A stretch of 38,282 nucleotides of DNA from Myxococcales bacterium (lineage in GTDB: Bacteria > Myxococcota_A > UBA9042). Under the pieces are notes generated by a model. The model was not told the DNA's origin. It was given only the letters and a program-made list of their open reading frames with translations, and did not search any database. This document shows positions 17,109 through 24,503 of this stretch, in pieces. The stretch's first letter is position 1; each line of letters opens with the position of its first letter. The DNA is taken from positions 1-38,282 of the forward strand of contig CANMNA010000014.1 of the NCBI GenBank assembly GCA_947499075.1, written 5' to 3'. Both the position numbers and the translations under genes were made by a program.

Positions 17109-17182
17109 TCGGGGCGACCGGATTTGAACCGACGACCACTAGACCCCCAGTCTAGTGCGCTACCAGACTGCGCTACGCCCCG
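17109..17182 (-). tRNA. tRNA-Pro, anticodon GGG
   Basis: Read on the minus strand, the 5' arm CGGGGCG (17176-17182) pairs with CGCCCCG (17110-17116), and position 17109 supplies an A discriminator. The anticodon stem CTAGA/TCTAG encloses the loop CTGGGGG, giving anticodon GGG, which reads CCC and CCU proline codons. The T-loop is TTCAAAT. The three bases after the discriminator read CCG rather than CCA, so CCA would have to be added by nucleotidyltransferase. The length is 74 nt without CCA. Confidence 0.95.
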
Positions 17183-17216
17183 AGTGCTCCGGCCGCAGTC
17201 AGCCGAGGCGGGCGGA

Positions 17217-17245
17217 AGTGTAGGCAAACCGCTGGAGCTTGGCAA
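17217..17245 (-). promoter_or_regulatory. Candidate sigma-70-type promoter of tRNA-Pro
   Basis: On the minus strand TTGCCA (17240-17245) is followed after 17 bp by TACACT (17217-17222). The predicted start near 17210 gives a leader of about 28 nt before the mature tRNA 5' end. Both hexamers are good partial matches and the spacing is ideal. Confidence 0.6.
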
Positions 17246-17282
17246 GCTCAGGCCGCGTCTGGGGCGTCAATTGGATGCACCC

Positions 17283-17308
17283 TTTGTTCAACTACTTTGT
17301 TTAACTAC
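17283..17308 (-). repeat. Two adjacent 13-bp direct repeats over the OmpA-like gene stop
   Basis: TTTGTTCAACTAC (17283-17295) is followed directly by TTTGTTTAACTAC (17296-17308), differing at one base. The second unit includes the stop codon of the OmpA-like gene. It is most simply a small local duplication. Confidence 0.8.
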
Positions 17309-18192
17309 AAGCCCAGCCTAAACAATTCTCCGAGATCAGGCATCAGCAGGAACTCGACGCGGCGGTTACGCGCCCGGTTGGCGTCAGAGTCGTTGATCAC
17401 CACCGGCAAATGCGGGCCAAAGCCAGCGGCGGACAGGACTTTGGCTGGCACGCCTCCCGACAGCATCTCGTTGAGCACGGCCAGCGCCCGGTCGGTCGAC
17501 AGGCGCCAGTTGATCGCATCGGGTCCGGTGTCATCAGTGTGCCCCGCAACCTGAAATCGCCGATCGACCAGCGACTTGATCGCATCGGCGATCTCGGCCA
17601 GCACCGGCTTGGCCGCCGCCTTGACTTCGGCCTTGCCGACATCGAACAAAATGTCGCTGCTGACTTCGATGACCAAGAAGCCGTTGCGCTCGCGAATGCG
17701 CAGCTTGCCGGCGGCGATCAGACCTTTGAGGCGCTCTTGCACTTTGCGCACGCCGTCCTGCACCCGGGCCAGCGAGTCGGCAAGGGCCTTGCGTTCCTTG
17801 AGCAATTGGTCGCGCTCGGCTTGCGCGGCCTTGAAGTCGGCGGCCGCCTTGCGCAGCTCGTCTTCTGCGCGCAGCTTGGCCATCTGGCAATCGACCAGGC
17901 TCTTGGCACAATTGCCGCCGCGGTTGGCACACTCGTCCAGCACTTTCTTGGTGTTGCCGAGCTCTTCTTTGCACTGCTCCCGCTCGCGGACGGCGGTCTG
18001 CGCCGTCTCTTTGCAGCGGACCAGCTCACCCGCGCATTGGCTGGACTGGTTGTGGCAAGCGACCTTTTGCGCCTCCAGCAGCTCGGTTTGCTGCCGCATG
18101 TTGGCCATGTCGCGATCATAGGCCTGGCGGCTGACGGCCACGTCGCAGCCGGATAGCCCGACCAATAAACTGATTACACAGAGAATTCGCAT
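17305..18192 (-). CDS. OmpA-family peptidoglycan-binding lipoprotein with coiled coil
   Basis: 295 residues from the ATG at 18192 (GAGG upstream). The signal peptide ends in the lipobox VGLSGC. Residues about 25-165 are a charged, helical, Cys-containing stretch likely to form a coiled coil. The C-terminal 120 residues are an OmpA domain (ILFDVGKAEVK, VAGHTDDTG, NWRLSTDRALAVLNEML, NRARNRRVEFLL) of the kind that binds peptidoglycan diaminopimelate. Together these suggest an envelope protein that ties an outer-membrane anchor to the cell wall. The gene follows ubiB by 7 nt and is the last gene of a four-gene run starting at 20868. The association of an OmpA lipoprotein with UbiB is odd, and its functional meaning is unknown. 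Confidence 0.9.
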   Translation of the reverse strand: MRILCVISLLVGLSGCDVAVSRQAYDRDMANMRQQTELLEAQKVACHNQSSQCAGELVRCKETAQTAVREREQCKEELGNTKKVLDECANRGGNCAKSLVDCQMAKLRAEDELRKAAADFKAAQAERDQLLKERKALADSLARVQDGVRKVQERLKGLIAAGKLRIRERNGFLVIEVSSDILFDVGKAEVKAAAKPVLAEIADAIKSLVDRRFQVAGHTDDTGPDAINWRLSTDRALAVLNEMLSGGVPAKVLSAAGFGPHLPVVINDSDANRARNRRVEFLLMPDLGELFRLGL

Positions 18193-18199
18193 CAGGTCC

Positions 18200-19906
18200 T
18201 CACAGCTCGCGCGAACGCAGCCACGACAAGATCGCCAGACTGCCGGCAAATAATCCCTGCAGCGCCAAAACAATCGCGTAAAACCACACGACCGTGTACG
18301 GCGGCTGTGCCACCGCCTGCGGCAGGATCCACGTAAACGCCGTCCAAGCTGAACCCGACCACAGCGCAAGCAGCGCACGGTTAAATGTCCGCTCATTCTT
18401 GGCGCGCAGCATTTCTGCATCAGGATCGCGGATATTGAACTGAAGCTCGCCCAACTTGGCCCGGCGCAGCAGCCCTCTGATGTCGCCCGGCGCGACACGC
18501 ACAAGGCCCCACCAGTCGTGCACGACGCGGTACACCCGCTTCGAATAGGTCTTGGGATCCAGCACCCGCCGCACATACAGCTGCACCAGATAGGGCCGCA
18601 CCGACTCCAGCGGGCTGTACGCCGGGTGCAGCTCGCGCGCCACACCCTCGATCGTCGATAGCGCCTTGCCGATCAGGATCAACTCAGCCGGCAAGCGCAC
18701 GTTGTAGCGGACGACCGTCTCAAACACCTCAGAGATGAACTGCCCGATGTCGATGCCCGCCAGCGTCGCGCCGTTGTAGCGCGCCATGATCTCTGCGATT
18801 TCGCCTTGCATCGCCCGGGCGTTGACGGTGTCGTCGACCAAGCCCAAGTCGATGAACTGGCTGACCAGCATCTCGGGGTCGTTGAGCAAGAGCGAGACCA
18901 GAAATGTCAGCAGTTCGTCAATAGTATCGATGTCAATCGAGCCCATCGAGCCAAAGTCGATCAGCCCCACGCGGCCGTCGGGCAGAATGAAAAAGTTGCC
19001 CGGATGCGGATCAGCGTGAAAGAACCCGTACTCAAAGATCGAGGTGATCGCCATCTTGGTCCCGATGTCGGCGATCTTGTGCGGATCAACGCCCCACGCC
19101 TCCATCTGGGTCCGATTGGTCACCTTGCATCCGTCGATGAACTCCATGGTCAGCACGCGCTTGGCTGACAGCACTGGATAGGTCACCGGCACGTGAACTT
19201 CCGGAAAAGTCACGATATTGCGGCGCATCCGCTCGATGTTGCCGCGCTCGTTGCCAAAATCGGTCTCGCGCTTGAGGCTGCGCGCAAACTCTTCGATCGC
19301 GGTCAGCGGCCTAAATTGCTTGGCTTCGGGCACCCGTGCCTCGAGTGCTGCCGCCATCATGCGCAGCAGGTCGAGATCATTTTGGATGATGCGATCGAGG
19401 TGTGGCCGCTGCACTTTGACCACGACTTGCTCGCCGGTCAGCAGCGTCGCCCGATGCACCTGCGCGATCGAGGCCGCAGCCAGGGGCTTCTCATCAAATG
19501 TGGCGTAAAACTGCTCAATCGGGCCGCCTAGCTCAGCGGCGATGACCTTGCGGACCTCGTCAAAGGCAAAACTGCCGACACTGTCCTGCAGCTTGCGCAG
19601 CTCAAAAATCAGCGACATCGGGATCAAGTCCGGGCGCGTCGCCGCGACTTGGCCCAGCTTGACAAAGGTCGGGCCCAGTGCCTCGAGCACCAGCCGCACC
19701 CGGTGTTCCCACGTGAGCTCCACCACGTCTTGATCGGGCTCGCCTAGTGTCAGACCCCGGCTGAGAAAGCCGCCATAGCGATCCAGGCCAGCCCGCACCA
19801 GCACATGGCCAAAGCCGTGGCGCACCACGACCGTGGTCACTTGCCGCAGCCGCCCCAGGTTGCGCGCGTATTGCGGCAGCCGCAGCAAGTTGGCGACGGC
19901 GCTCAC
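18200..19906 (-). CDS. ubiB: ABC1/UbiB-family atypical protein kinase-like ATPase
   Basis: 568 residues from a GTG with a strong upstream AAGGAGG, overlapping the preceding stop by 4 nt (GTGA). Family markers are clear: the KxGQ motif in FVKLGQVAATRPDLIP, the Ala-rich loop AAASIAQVHRA before VVVKVQRP, and the metal and catalytic region HADPHPGNFF with IDFG. Two hydrophobic segments near the C-terminus fit a membrane anchor. UbiB proteins are ATPases that support ubiquinone synthesis and possibly lipid handling at the inner membrane. The generic symbol is used for family resemblance. No other ubiquinone gene is nearby, so a role in quinone metabolism is not shown by context. Confidence 0.9.
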   Translation of the reverse strand: MSAVANLLRLPQYARNLGRLRQVTTVVVRHGFGHVLVRAGLDRYGGFLSRGLTLGEPDQDVVELTWEHRVRLVLEALGPTFVKLGQVAATRPDLIPMSLIFELRKLQDSVGSFAFDEVRKVIAAELGGPIEQFYATFDEKPLAAASIAQVHRATLLTGEQVVVKVQRPHLDRIIQNDLDLLRMMAAALEARVPEAKQFRPLTAIEEFARSLKRETDFGNERGNIERMRRNIVTFPEVHVPVTYPVLSAKRVLTMEFIDGCKVTNRTQMEAWGVDPHKIADIGTKMAITSIFEYGFFHADPHPGNFFILPDGRVGLIDFGSMGSIDIDTIDELLTFLVSLLLNDPEMLVSQFIDLGLVDDTVNARAMQGEIAEIMARYNGATLAGIDIGQFISEVFETVVRYNVRLPAELILIGKALSTIEGVARELHPAYSPLESVRPYLVQLYVRRVLDPKTYSKRVYRVVHDWWGLVRVAPGDIRGLLRRAKLGELQFNIRDPDAEMLRAKNERTFNRALLALWSGSAWTAFTWILPQAVAQPPYTVVWFYAIVLALQGLFAGSLAILSWLRSREL

Positions 19907-20367
19907 GTTGCCTCCTTGGCCGGGCCCACGTCAGCGGCCTCGCCATGCACAGGGCTTTGGGGCTTGTCGGCAAATTGGGCCGCGAGATCTGTCGCCCGAT
20001 CCGCAGCTGCCTGCGCCGATTTTGCAGCCAACTGGAGCGCCATGCGGGTCGCTGCTTGGGTCGCCTCGCTAGCGGCGGCCTGCCACGGCACGTTGTGGGC
20101 GGCAGCGGCGACACCAGAAAACACTGCGCCCAAAGGGAGATGGCCGGCAATCTCACGCAAAGCGGCGGTGGCCATGTCGGCATACGGCGCACCGTCTTCG
20201 CGCACTTTGATCAAGTGATCTAGCGTGTCCTTGCGCAGCTTCTCGAGCTGTTCTGGATGCAAGGCTCCCGACTTGGCGACGCGATCGAGGACCGACTCAG
20301 CGCCACCTTGCAGCATCCATCGGGCGACAACCGACGCCAGACCTTTTTCAAAGCCGTCGCGAATCAT
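19903..20367 (-). CDS. Small Ala-rich helical protein, phasin-like composition
   Basis: 154 residues with GGAGGG directly before the ATG. It is predicted to be mostly helical and Ala-rich (AASEATQAATRMALQLAAKSAQAAADRA near the C-terminus). There is no signal peptide and no clear membrane helix. The N-terminal part (EQLEKLRKDTLDHLIKVREDG) looks amphipathic. Composition recalls phasins and granule-associated proteins, but no specific motif supports that. It overlaps ubiB by 4 nt and follows the small lipoprotein gene by 18 nt, so it belongs to the same operon. I do not recognise the family. Its close coupling to ubiB suggests a partner role at the membrane. Confidence 0.7.
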   Translation of the reverse strand: MIRDGFEKGLASVVARWMLQGGAESVLDRVAKSGALHPEQLEKLRKDTLDHLIKVREDGAPYADMATAALREIAGHLPLGAVFSGVAAAAHNVPWQAAASEATQAATRMALQLAAKSAQAAADRATDLAAQFADKPQSPVHGEAADVGPAKEAT

Positions 20368-20385
20368 GGGCCCTCCGCAGCGCGA

Positions 20386-20868
20386 TCACAGCGAACAGCG
20401 CTTGACCCGCCAGTGCTTGTTGTTGGCAAAGTCGAGGTAGACCGCGCACGGCGTCGGCAGATCGCGCTCGCGGTTCTCTAAGAAGAAGTCGATGCCGTCG
20501 TTTTGCATCACCTTGAAGTCGCGCAGCACCAAACGATCGTGTTCGTCGAGGTACAAATGCGCCTGCCTGCGCATCCGCGGCCAGCCGAACTGCTGCCATC
20601 CCTTCAGGGCGTTGGTCGAGCGCTCCTGACTGTGCAGCAATTTCTGAAACTTGTCCCAGCCGCGCGCTTCATCTGGGTCCTTGGCCGCCAGCAAGACCTC
20701 TTTGATCACCCACTCCGCGGTCTCAGGTTCGGGCTTGTCGACGGTGATGCCCAGCAGCTTCATCCGCGCTTTATCAAAGGTTTCACAGCCCGTTGCGCCG
20801 GTCAGGACGGCCAATGTGGCGCAGGCCGCCAAGATCAGCTGCGAGGTACGGGAAAATAAAGTATTCAT
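20386..20868 (-). CDS. Small predicted lipoprotein of unknown function
   Basis: 160 residues from the ATG at 20868, with AAGGAG 8 nt upstream. The N-terminus has Arg and a hydrophobic core ending in GATGC, a relaxed lipobox, so lipoprotein anchoring is likely. The mature part is charged and probably compact, with a Trp-rich middle (RGWDKF, KGWQQFGWPRMRRQAHLY) and two late Cys (near PCAVYLD and KRCSL) that could form a disulfide. No family is recognised. It is the first gene of the run lipoprotein, helical protein, UbiB, OmpA lipoprotein, and has its own candidate promoter back-to-back with that of the divergent zinc-ribbon gene. Confidence 0.78.
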   Translation of the reverse strand: MNTLFSRTSQLILAACATLAVLTGATGCETFDKARMKLLGITVDKPEPETAEWVIKEVLLAAKDPDEARGWDKFQKLLHSQERSTNALKGWQQFGWPRMRRQAHLYLDEHDRLVLRDFKVMQNDGIDFFLENRERDLPTPCAVYLDFANNKHWRVKRCSL

Positions 20869-20920
20869 CGCTGTTTGCTCCTTGGGCGTCGCGAATTTCG
20901 AATGCGCGCATGCCGGGCGC

Positions 20921-20949
20921 AGTGTAGCGCGATGTCGAATTATTGGCAC
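20921..20949 (-). promoter_or_regulatory. Candidate promoter of the lipoprotein-UbiB-OmpA run
   Basis: On the minus strand GTGCCA (20944-20949) lies 17 bp from TACACT (20921-20926). The predicted start near 20914 gives a leader of about 46 nt. Its -10 is identical, and its -35 nearly so, to those proposed for tRNA-Pro. Confidence 0.45.
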
Positions 20950-20955
20950 CTTGTG

Positions 20956-20984
20956 TTGCCGCAACGGCCACACGCCACTAGGAT
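20956..20984 (+). promoter_or_regulatory. Candidate promoter of the zinc-ribbon gene
   Basis: TTGCCG (20956-20961) is followed after 17 bp by TAGGAT (20979-20984). The predicted start near 20991 gives a leader of about 32 nt. Its -35 lies only 6 bp from the -35 of the divergent promoter, so a single bound regulator could affect both. Confidence 0.45.
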
Positions 20985-21022
20985 GTCTGCCCCCGCGGTA
21001 TCTCAGCCGCATTAGGAACAGC

Positions 21023-21523
21023 ATGACCGGAATCCATCGACTGAGTGCCGCCGATGTGCAGCCAGCCGTCGGCCGCGATGTCGAAGCTTGGTGCGCCAAG
21101 TGTGCACAAGCTCTTGAGCACGTGATCGTGGCAATGGTGGGCCTTCAAATCGTCCAGGTGCGCTGCAGGGAATGCAGCGGCGTCCACAAATTCAAGAGCA
21201 CCAAGGAGGCGGCGGCCCCAGCGACCGTGCGCAAGCCCAAGGCCGCCAAGTCAGACACGCCGGCCGAGCGTTCCAAGCCGATGATGGTCACGGCCCCGCG
21301 CCCCGACCCGCCCGATGTGCGTGCGGCCAAGGTGCTGTGGCAGCGCCGGATCGCCGCCCATGACCGCGCCAAGGCAATTGCCTATACCGCAGCTTGGGTC
21401 GCGCACGCTGGCCAACTGGTCGACCACAAGTCGTTTGGCTACGGCATCGTCGAGAAGGTGATGGACGGCAAAGCCCAGTTGCTGTTCGAAGCCGGCTACA
21501 AGATCTTGGTGACCGGCAAATAG
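21023..21523 (+). CDS. Zinc-ribbon protein with C-terminal CarD/SH3-like beta domain
   Basis: 166 residues from the ATG at 21023, preceded by AGGA. The N-terminus has two CxxC pairs (WCAKC and VRCREC, 30 or so residues apart), a likely zinc ribbon. A basic, Ala/Pro/Lys-rich linker follows (about 60-100). The last 50 residues (LVDHKSFGYGIVEKVMDGKAQLLFEAGYKILV) have the HxxFGxGxV and xVxFExGxKxL pattern seen in small beta-barrel modules such as those of CarD-like and UvrD C-terminal domains. This suggests binding to nucleic acid or RNA polymerase, but no target is known. It lies 111 bp before the kinase gene on the same strand. Confidence 0.75.
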   Translation: MTGIHRLSAADVQPAVGRDVEAWCAKCAQALEHVIVAMVGLQIVQVRCRECSGVHKFKSTKEAAAPATVRKPKAAKSDTPAERSKPMMVTAPRPDPPDVRAAKVLWQRRIAAHDRAKAIAYTAAWVAHAGQLVDHKSFGYGIVEKVMDGKAQLLFEAGYKILVTGK

Positions 21524-21623
21524 GCACATCCTGCAGGCCTGTGGGCGCGGCGGTTGCCGGTCCCAGCGGAGGCGCTACCATCGCCGTACGGGCCGCGTCT
21601 CACGGTTCGCAGTCTTGGCGGGG

Positions 21624-21629
21624 TATACT
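21624..21629 (+). promoter_or_regulatory. Near-consensus -10 hexamer immediately before the kinase start
   Basis: TATACT ends 5 nt before the ATG at 21635 and no ribosome binding site is present. If used, transcription would begin at or next to the start codon, giving a leaderless mRNA. There is no good -35 at normal spacing. Confidence 0.35.
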
Positions 21630-21634
21630 GCAGC

Positions 21635-23842
21635 ATGGAAGGTGTCGATCCTAGGGTGGTGAGCTACTCGCTCTTGGCCGTCGTGGTCGTGGGCGGTACG
21701 TGGGCGATCCGTCGGATGATGGACAAGTTTAGCGTCGGCGCCGCCAAGGCCAAACACCGCCCGCTGGTCGATGCCCGCGTCAAAGACAGCGACTTGGAAG
21801 TTGCGGCCAAGCTCGCACTGGACAATGGCGATTTTGAGCACGCCGGTCGCCTCTATGTGCGCATGGGCCGCGATCTCGAGGCAGCGCGCGCGTACCGCCA
21901 GGCCAAGCAGTACGATCAAGCCGCCGACTTGTTTGAGCAGTTCAAGGACTTCCCGGCCGCGGCAGCTTGCTACCATCGGGCCGGCAATAGTTCAGCCCAG
22001 CTGCGGATGTTGCAGGCCGCGCACGACTGGGCAGCTGCCGCCGAGCTGGCCGAGCACACCGGCGACCTGTCTTTGGCCGCCGAGCTGGCTCAAAGGGCCG
22101 GCAACATCGAGAAGACGCTGGTGCTGCTCAAGAAATTGGGCCAAGTGCAAGCGGCCGCCAAGCTGGAAGCCGCGCTGTACGAACAGCGCCACGAGTGGGC
22201 GCCAGCGGCGGAGCGCTGGCTGATCGCGCAGGATCCGGCACGCGCCTTGGCGTGCCTGGACAACGCCGGAGACCAGCTGGGCGTGGCGGCCTTGCTCAAC
22301 CGTATCGGCCGCAAGGAAGAAGCGGCTGAGCGCTATGCAAAAGCCCAAGCCTTTGACGAGGCTGCGGCCATCTACGAGGGCTTGGTGGCGTACCGCAAGG
22401 CGGCCCTCAACTACCAAAAGGCCGGCAATGCAGAACGGGCGATCCACTGTCTGAGCTTGGAAGGCGACAAGCTGACCGTGGTCAAGCTGCGCATCGCCAA
22501 TGGCCAAATCGACGAAGCGCTGCGGGTCGCGCTCAGCGTCGGCCCGGCTGAAGCCGCGTTTGTTGAAGTGTCGCTCCTGGTGTTGCAAATGCTCCAGGAC
22601 AAGGGCGACAAGGCAACGCTGAGCCGCACGTTGCTGGCGTTGCTGCAAGCGCCGCTGGCCGAAGGCGACAAAGTCAAGTACGGCCGGCAGGCGCTGAAAG
22701 TCCTGATTGAACTCGGTGACTTTGTGCGCGCCCGCCAAGCGCTGACCCGGTTGCTGCCGCTTGCGCCGGCAGACAGTGAACTGGCGGTGTTCCTCCACAG
22801 CGTCGCGGCCGCGCTACCGGCGCAGAGTGTGCCGGACATCGTCGCTGCCGCGCCCGCCGTGCCGATCCCTCATCTGCGGGCGCCGTCGTTGGCCAACCCC
22901 AAGGCCCGCGCCGACCGGCCCGTCGGCCTCAAGCGGACCAATGAGTACACGCAGGTGCCGCCGCCGCATGTGCTCAACGAGTCAACTCTCGATGTGATTG
23001 GCCAAAATACCGACGCCGAGAGTGGCTGGCCCAGTGGCGTGCCGCTGGCGCTGTCGAGCCGCTATGGCGATCTGGAGCGCCTTGGTCAAGGCGGCAACGG
23101 AGTGGTGTTTCGCGCGACAGACAAGCTGCTGGGCCGCATGGTCGTGCTCAAGTTCATGCTCGAGGGCTCGATGCCCAGCGACATGCAGCGCAAGTACTTC
23201 TTGCGTGAGGTCAAGCTAGCAGCGCAGATGAACCACCCCAATATCGTTCAAATTTACGACATGGGTGAGTCTGGCGGCGTGCTGTGGTATGCCATGGAGT
23301 TTGTGTCAGGTAAGCCGTTGACAGCCCACCTGGTGTACGGCACGCCGGTCTCCGACACCAAGTGGCTGCTCGACGTGCTCGATCAGTTCTGCGCCGCACT
23401 GGACCATGCCCATGCTTATGGCCTCATTCACCGCGATATCAAACCGGATAACGTGTTGATAGCCGACAACGGCTCGGTCAAGTTGCTCGACTTTGGGCTG
23501 GCCCGGGTGCGCGACGAGGGTTTTGGCGAGCTGTCCGTACTCGCCGGGACGCCCTACTACATGGCGCCTGAGCAGCTCGATGGCTCCAACGTCGACCACC
23601 GGTGCGACATCTATGCGCTGGGCGTGGTGGTCTTCCGCATGTTTACTGGGTATTTGCCTTATTCCGAAGGCAACGTGTTCGTCGCGCATGCCGTCGAGGC
23701 AATTCCTGATCCGCGGCGGCTGAACAAGAATCTGGACGAGCGCGCAGTTGCGGTGATCAACCGCGCGATGGCCAAGCGACCAGCCGACCGCTATGCCTCC
23801 TGCAAAGCGCTGGCAGCCGACGTCAAAGCCGCTCTGGCGTAG
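21635..23842 (+). CDS. Membrane-anchored Ser/Thr protein kinase with TPR-like N-terminal repeats
   Basis: 735 residues from the ATG at 21635. A single membrane helix lies near residues 8-24. About 400 residues of helical repeats follow (units such as FEHAGRLYVRMGRDLEAARAYRQAKQYDQAADLFEQF) that look like degenerate TPR or IFT-type solenoid repeats. The kinase domain is at the C-terminus (about 478-735) with all key residues: GQGGNG loop (484-489), Lys506, HRD with Asp601, DFG with Asp619, and GTPYYMAPEQ. The order helix-repeats-kinase is the reverse of the common bacterial kinase-helix-sensor layout, so the solenoid is cytoplasmic beside the kinase and may recruit substrates. The 3' end overlaps the convergent amidotransferase gene by 20 nt. 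The substrate is unknown. Confidence 0.93.
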   Translation: MEGVDPRVVSYSLLAVVVVGGTWAIRRMMDKFSVGAAKAKHRPLVDARVKDSDLEVAAKLALDNGDFEHAGRLYVRMGRDLEAARAYRQAKQYDQAADLFEQFKDFPAAAACYHRAGNSSAQLRMLQAAHDWAAAAELAEHTGDLSLAAELAQRAGNIEKTLVLLKKLGQVQAAAKLEAALYEQRHEWAPAAERWLIAQDPARALACLDNAGDQLGVAALLNRIGRKEEAAERYAKAQAFDEAAAIYEGLVAYRKAALNYQKAGNAERAIHCLSLEGDKLTVVKLRIANGQIDEALRVALSVGPAEAAFVEVSLLVLQMLQDKGDKATLSRTLLALLQAPLAEGDKVKYGRQALKVLIELGDFVRARQALTRLLPLAPADSELAVFLHSVAAALPAQSVPDIVAAAPAVPIPHLRAPSLANPKARADRPVGLKRTNEYTQVPPPHVLNESTLDVIGQNTDAESGWPSGVPLALSSRYGDLERLGQGGNGVVFRATDKLLGRMVVLKFMLEGSMPSDMQRKYFLREVKLAAQMNHPNIVQIYDMGESGGVLWYAMEFVSGKPLTAHLVYGTPVSDTKWLLDVLDQFCAALDHAHAYGLIHRDIKPDNVLIADNGSVKLLDFGLARVRDEGFGELSVLAGTPYYMAPEQLDGSNVDHRCDIYALGVVVFRMFTGYLPYSEGNVFVAHAVEAIPDPRRLNKNLDERAVAVINRAMAKRPADRYASCKALAADVKAALA

Positions 23843-24503
23843 CCTGACCTGCGGCGTTGAGCCACGCTTGCAGCCACAGCCTGCCGGCCTCTCCGCCGGT
23901 CTGCCAGTCGCGTTCGGGGTGAAACTGACACCCCAGCCAAGGCCTGTGCGGGTGTGCCCACGCCTCAATCGGCGTCTGTGGACTGTGCGCGATAGCCACC
24001 AACGGCAGCGGCAGCCGCAGGATCTGCTCGGCGTGGCGCTGGGCGCAAAGTAGCGCGGCCTGCGGCAACGCCAACGTCTGCGCCAGCCACGACGGCAACG
24101 CACCGCGTGCCACCGAAATTGGCACCAACCCTTCGATCCGGGGCAGGGTGCCGTAGGTGACGCCTTGGGCCTGCGGGCCCCCATCGACGGTGCCGAGCGC
24201 GCCGCCCAGCGCCAAAGCGACCGCTTGCATGCCGCCGCAGATCGCCAGCACGGGCTGCTGTCGCTCGTCGAGCCATGCCGCCAGCCAGGGCAGGAACCCG
24301 GCGTTGTAGGCGGCAAATGGCGTGCCTTGCGGCCCGAGCACCCAACCATCGGCACGATGCTGGTTGCCATCCGGCACCAACTGGCTGAAATGGACGACCT
24401 CAGCCTCACACGTCGGCGCAAGCTGCACCAGCGCCTGGGCGATCGCTGTGCATCCCGCCAGCTCTGCGCTATCCAGATTGAGGTTGACGATGACGACGCG
24501 CAC
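23823..24503 (-). CDS. Class I glutamine amidotransferase-like protein
   Basis: 226 residues from a GTG at 24503 that overlaps the preceding stop (TAGTG). Key features of the GATase class I triad are present: the nucleophile in VLAICGGMQAVALA (Cys89) and the late HPE in GCQFHPERDW. The middle section WVLGPQGTPFAAYNAGFLPWLAAWL fits the strand leading to the nucleophile. It is a stand-alone amidotransferase domain, with no synthase domain fused or adjacent. HisH-like, GuaA-like or gamma-glutamyl hydrolase-like roles are all possible, and neighbours do not help. Initiation is coupled to the upstream alpha/beta hydrolase gene. The 3' end overlaps the kinase gene. Confidence 0.82.
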   Translation of the reverse strand: MRVVIVNLNLDSAELAGCTAIAQALVQLAPTCEAEVVHFSQLVPDGNQHRADGWVLGPQGTPFAAYNAGFLPWLAAWLDERQQPVLAICGGMQAVALALGGALGTVDGGPQAQGVTYGTLPRIEGLVPISVARGALPSWLAQTLALPQAALLCAQRHAEQILRLPLPLVAIAHSPQTPIEAWAHPHRPWLGCQFHPERDWQTGGEAGRLWLQAWLNAAGQATPERL

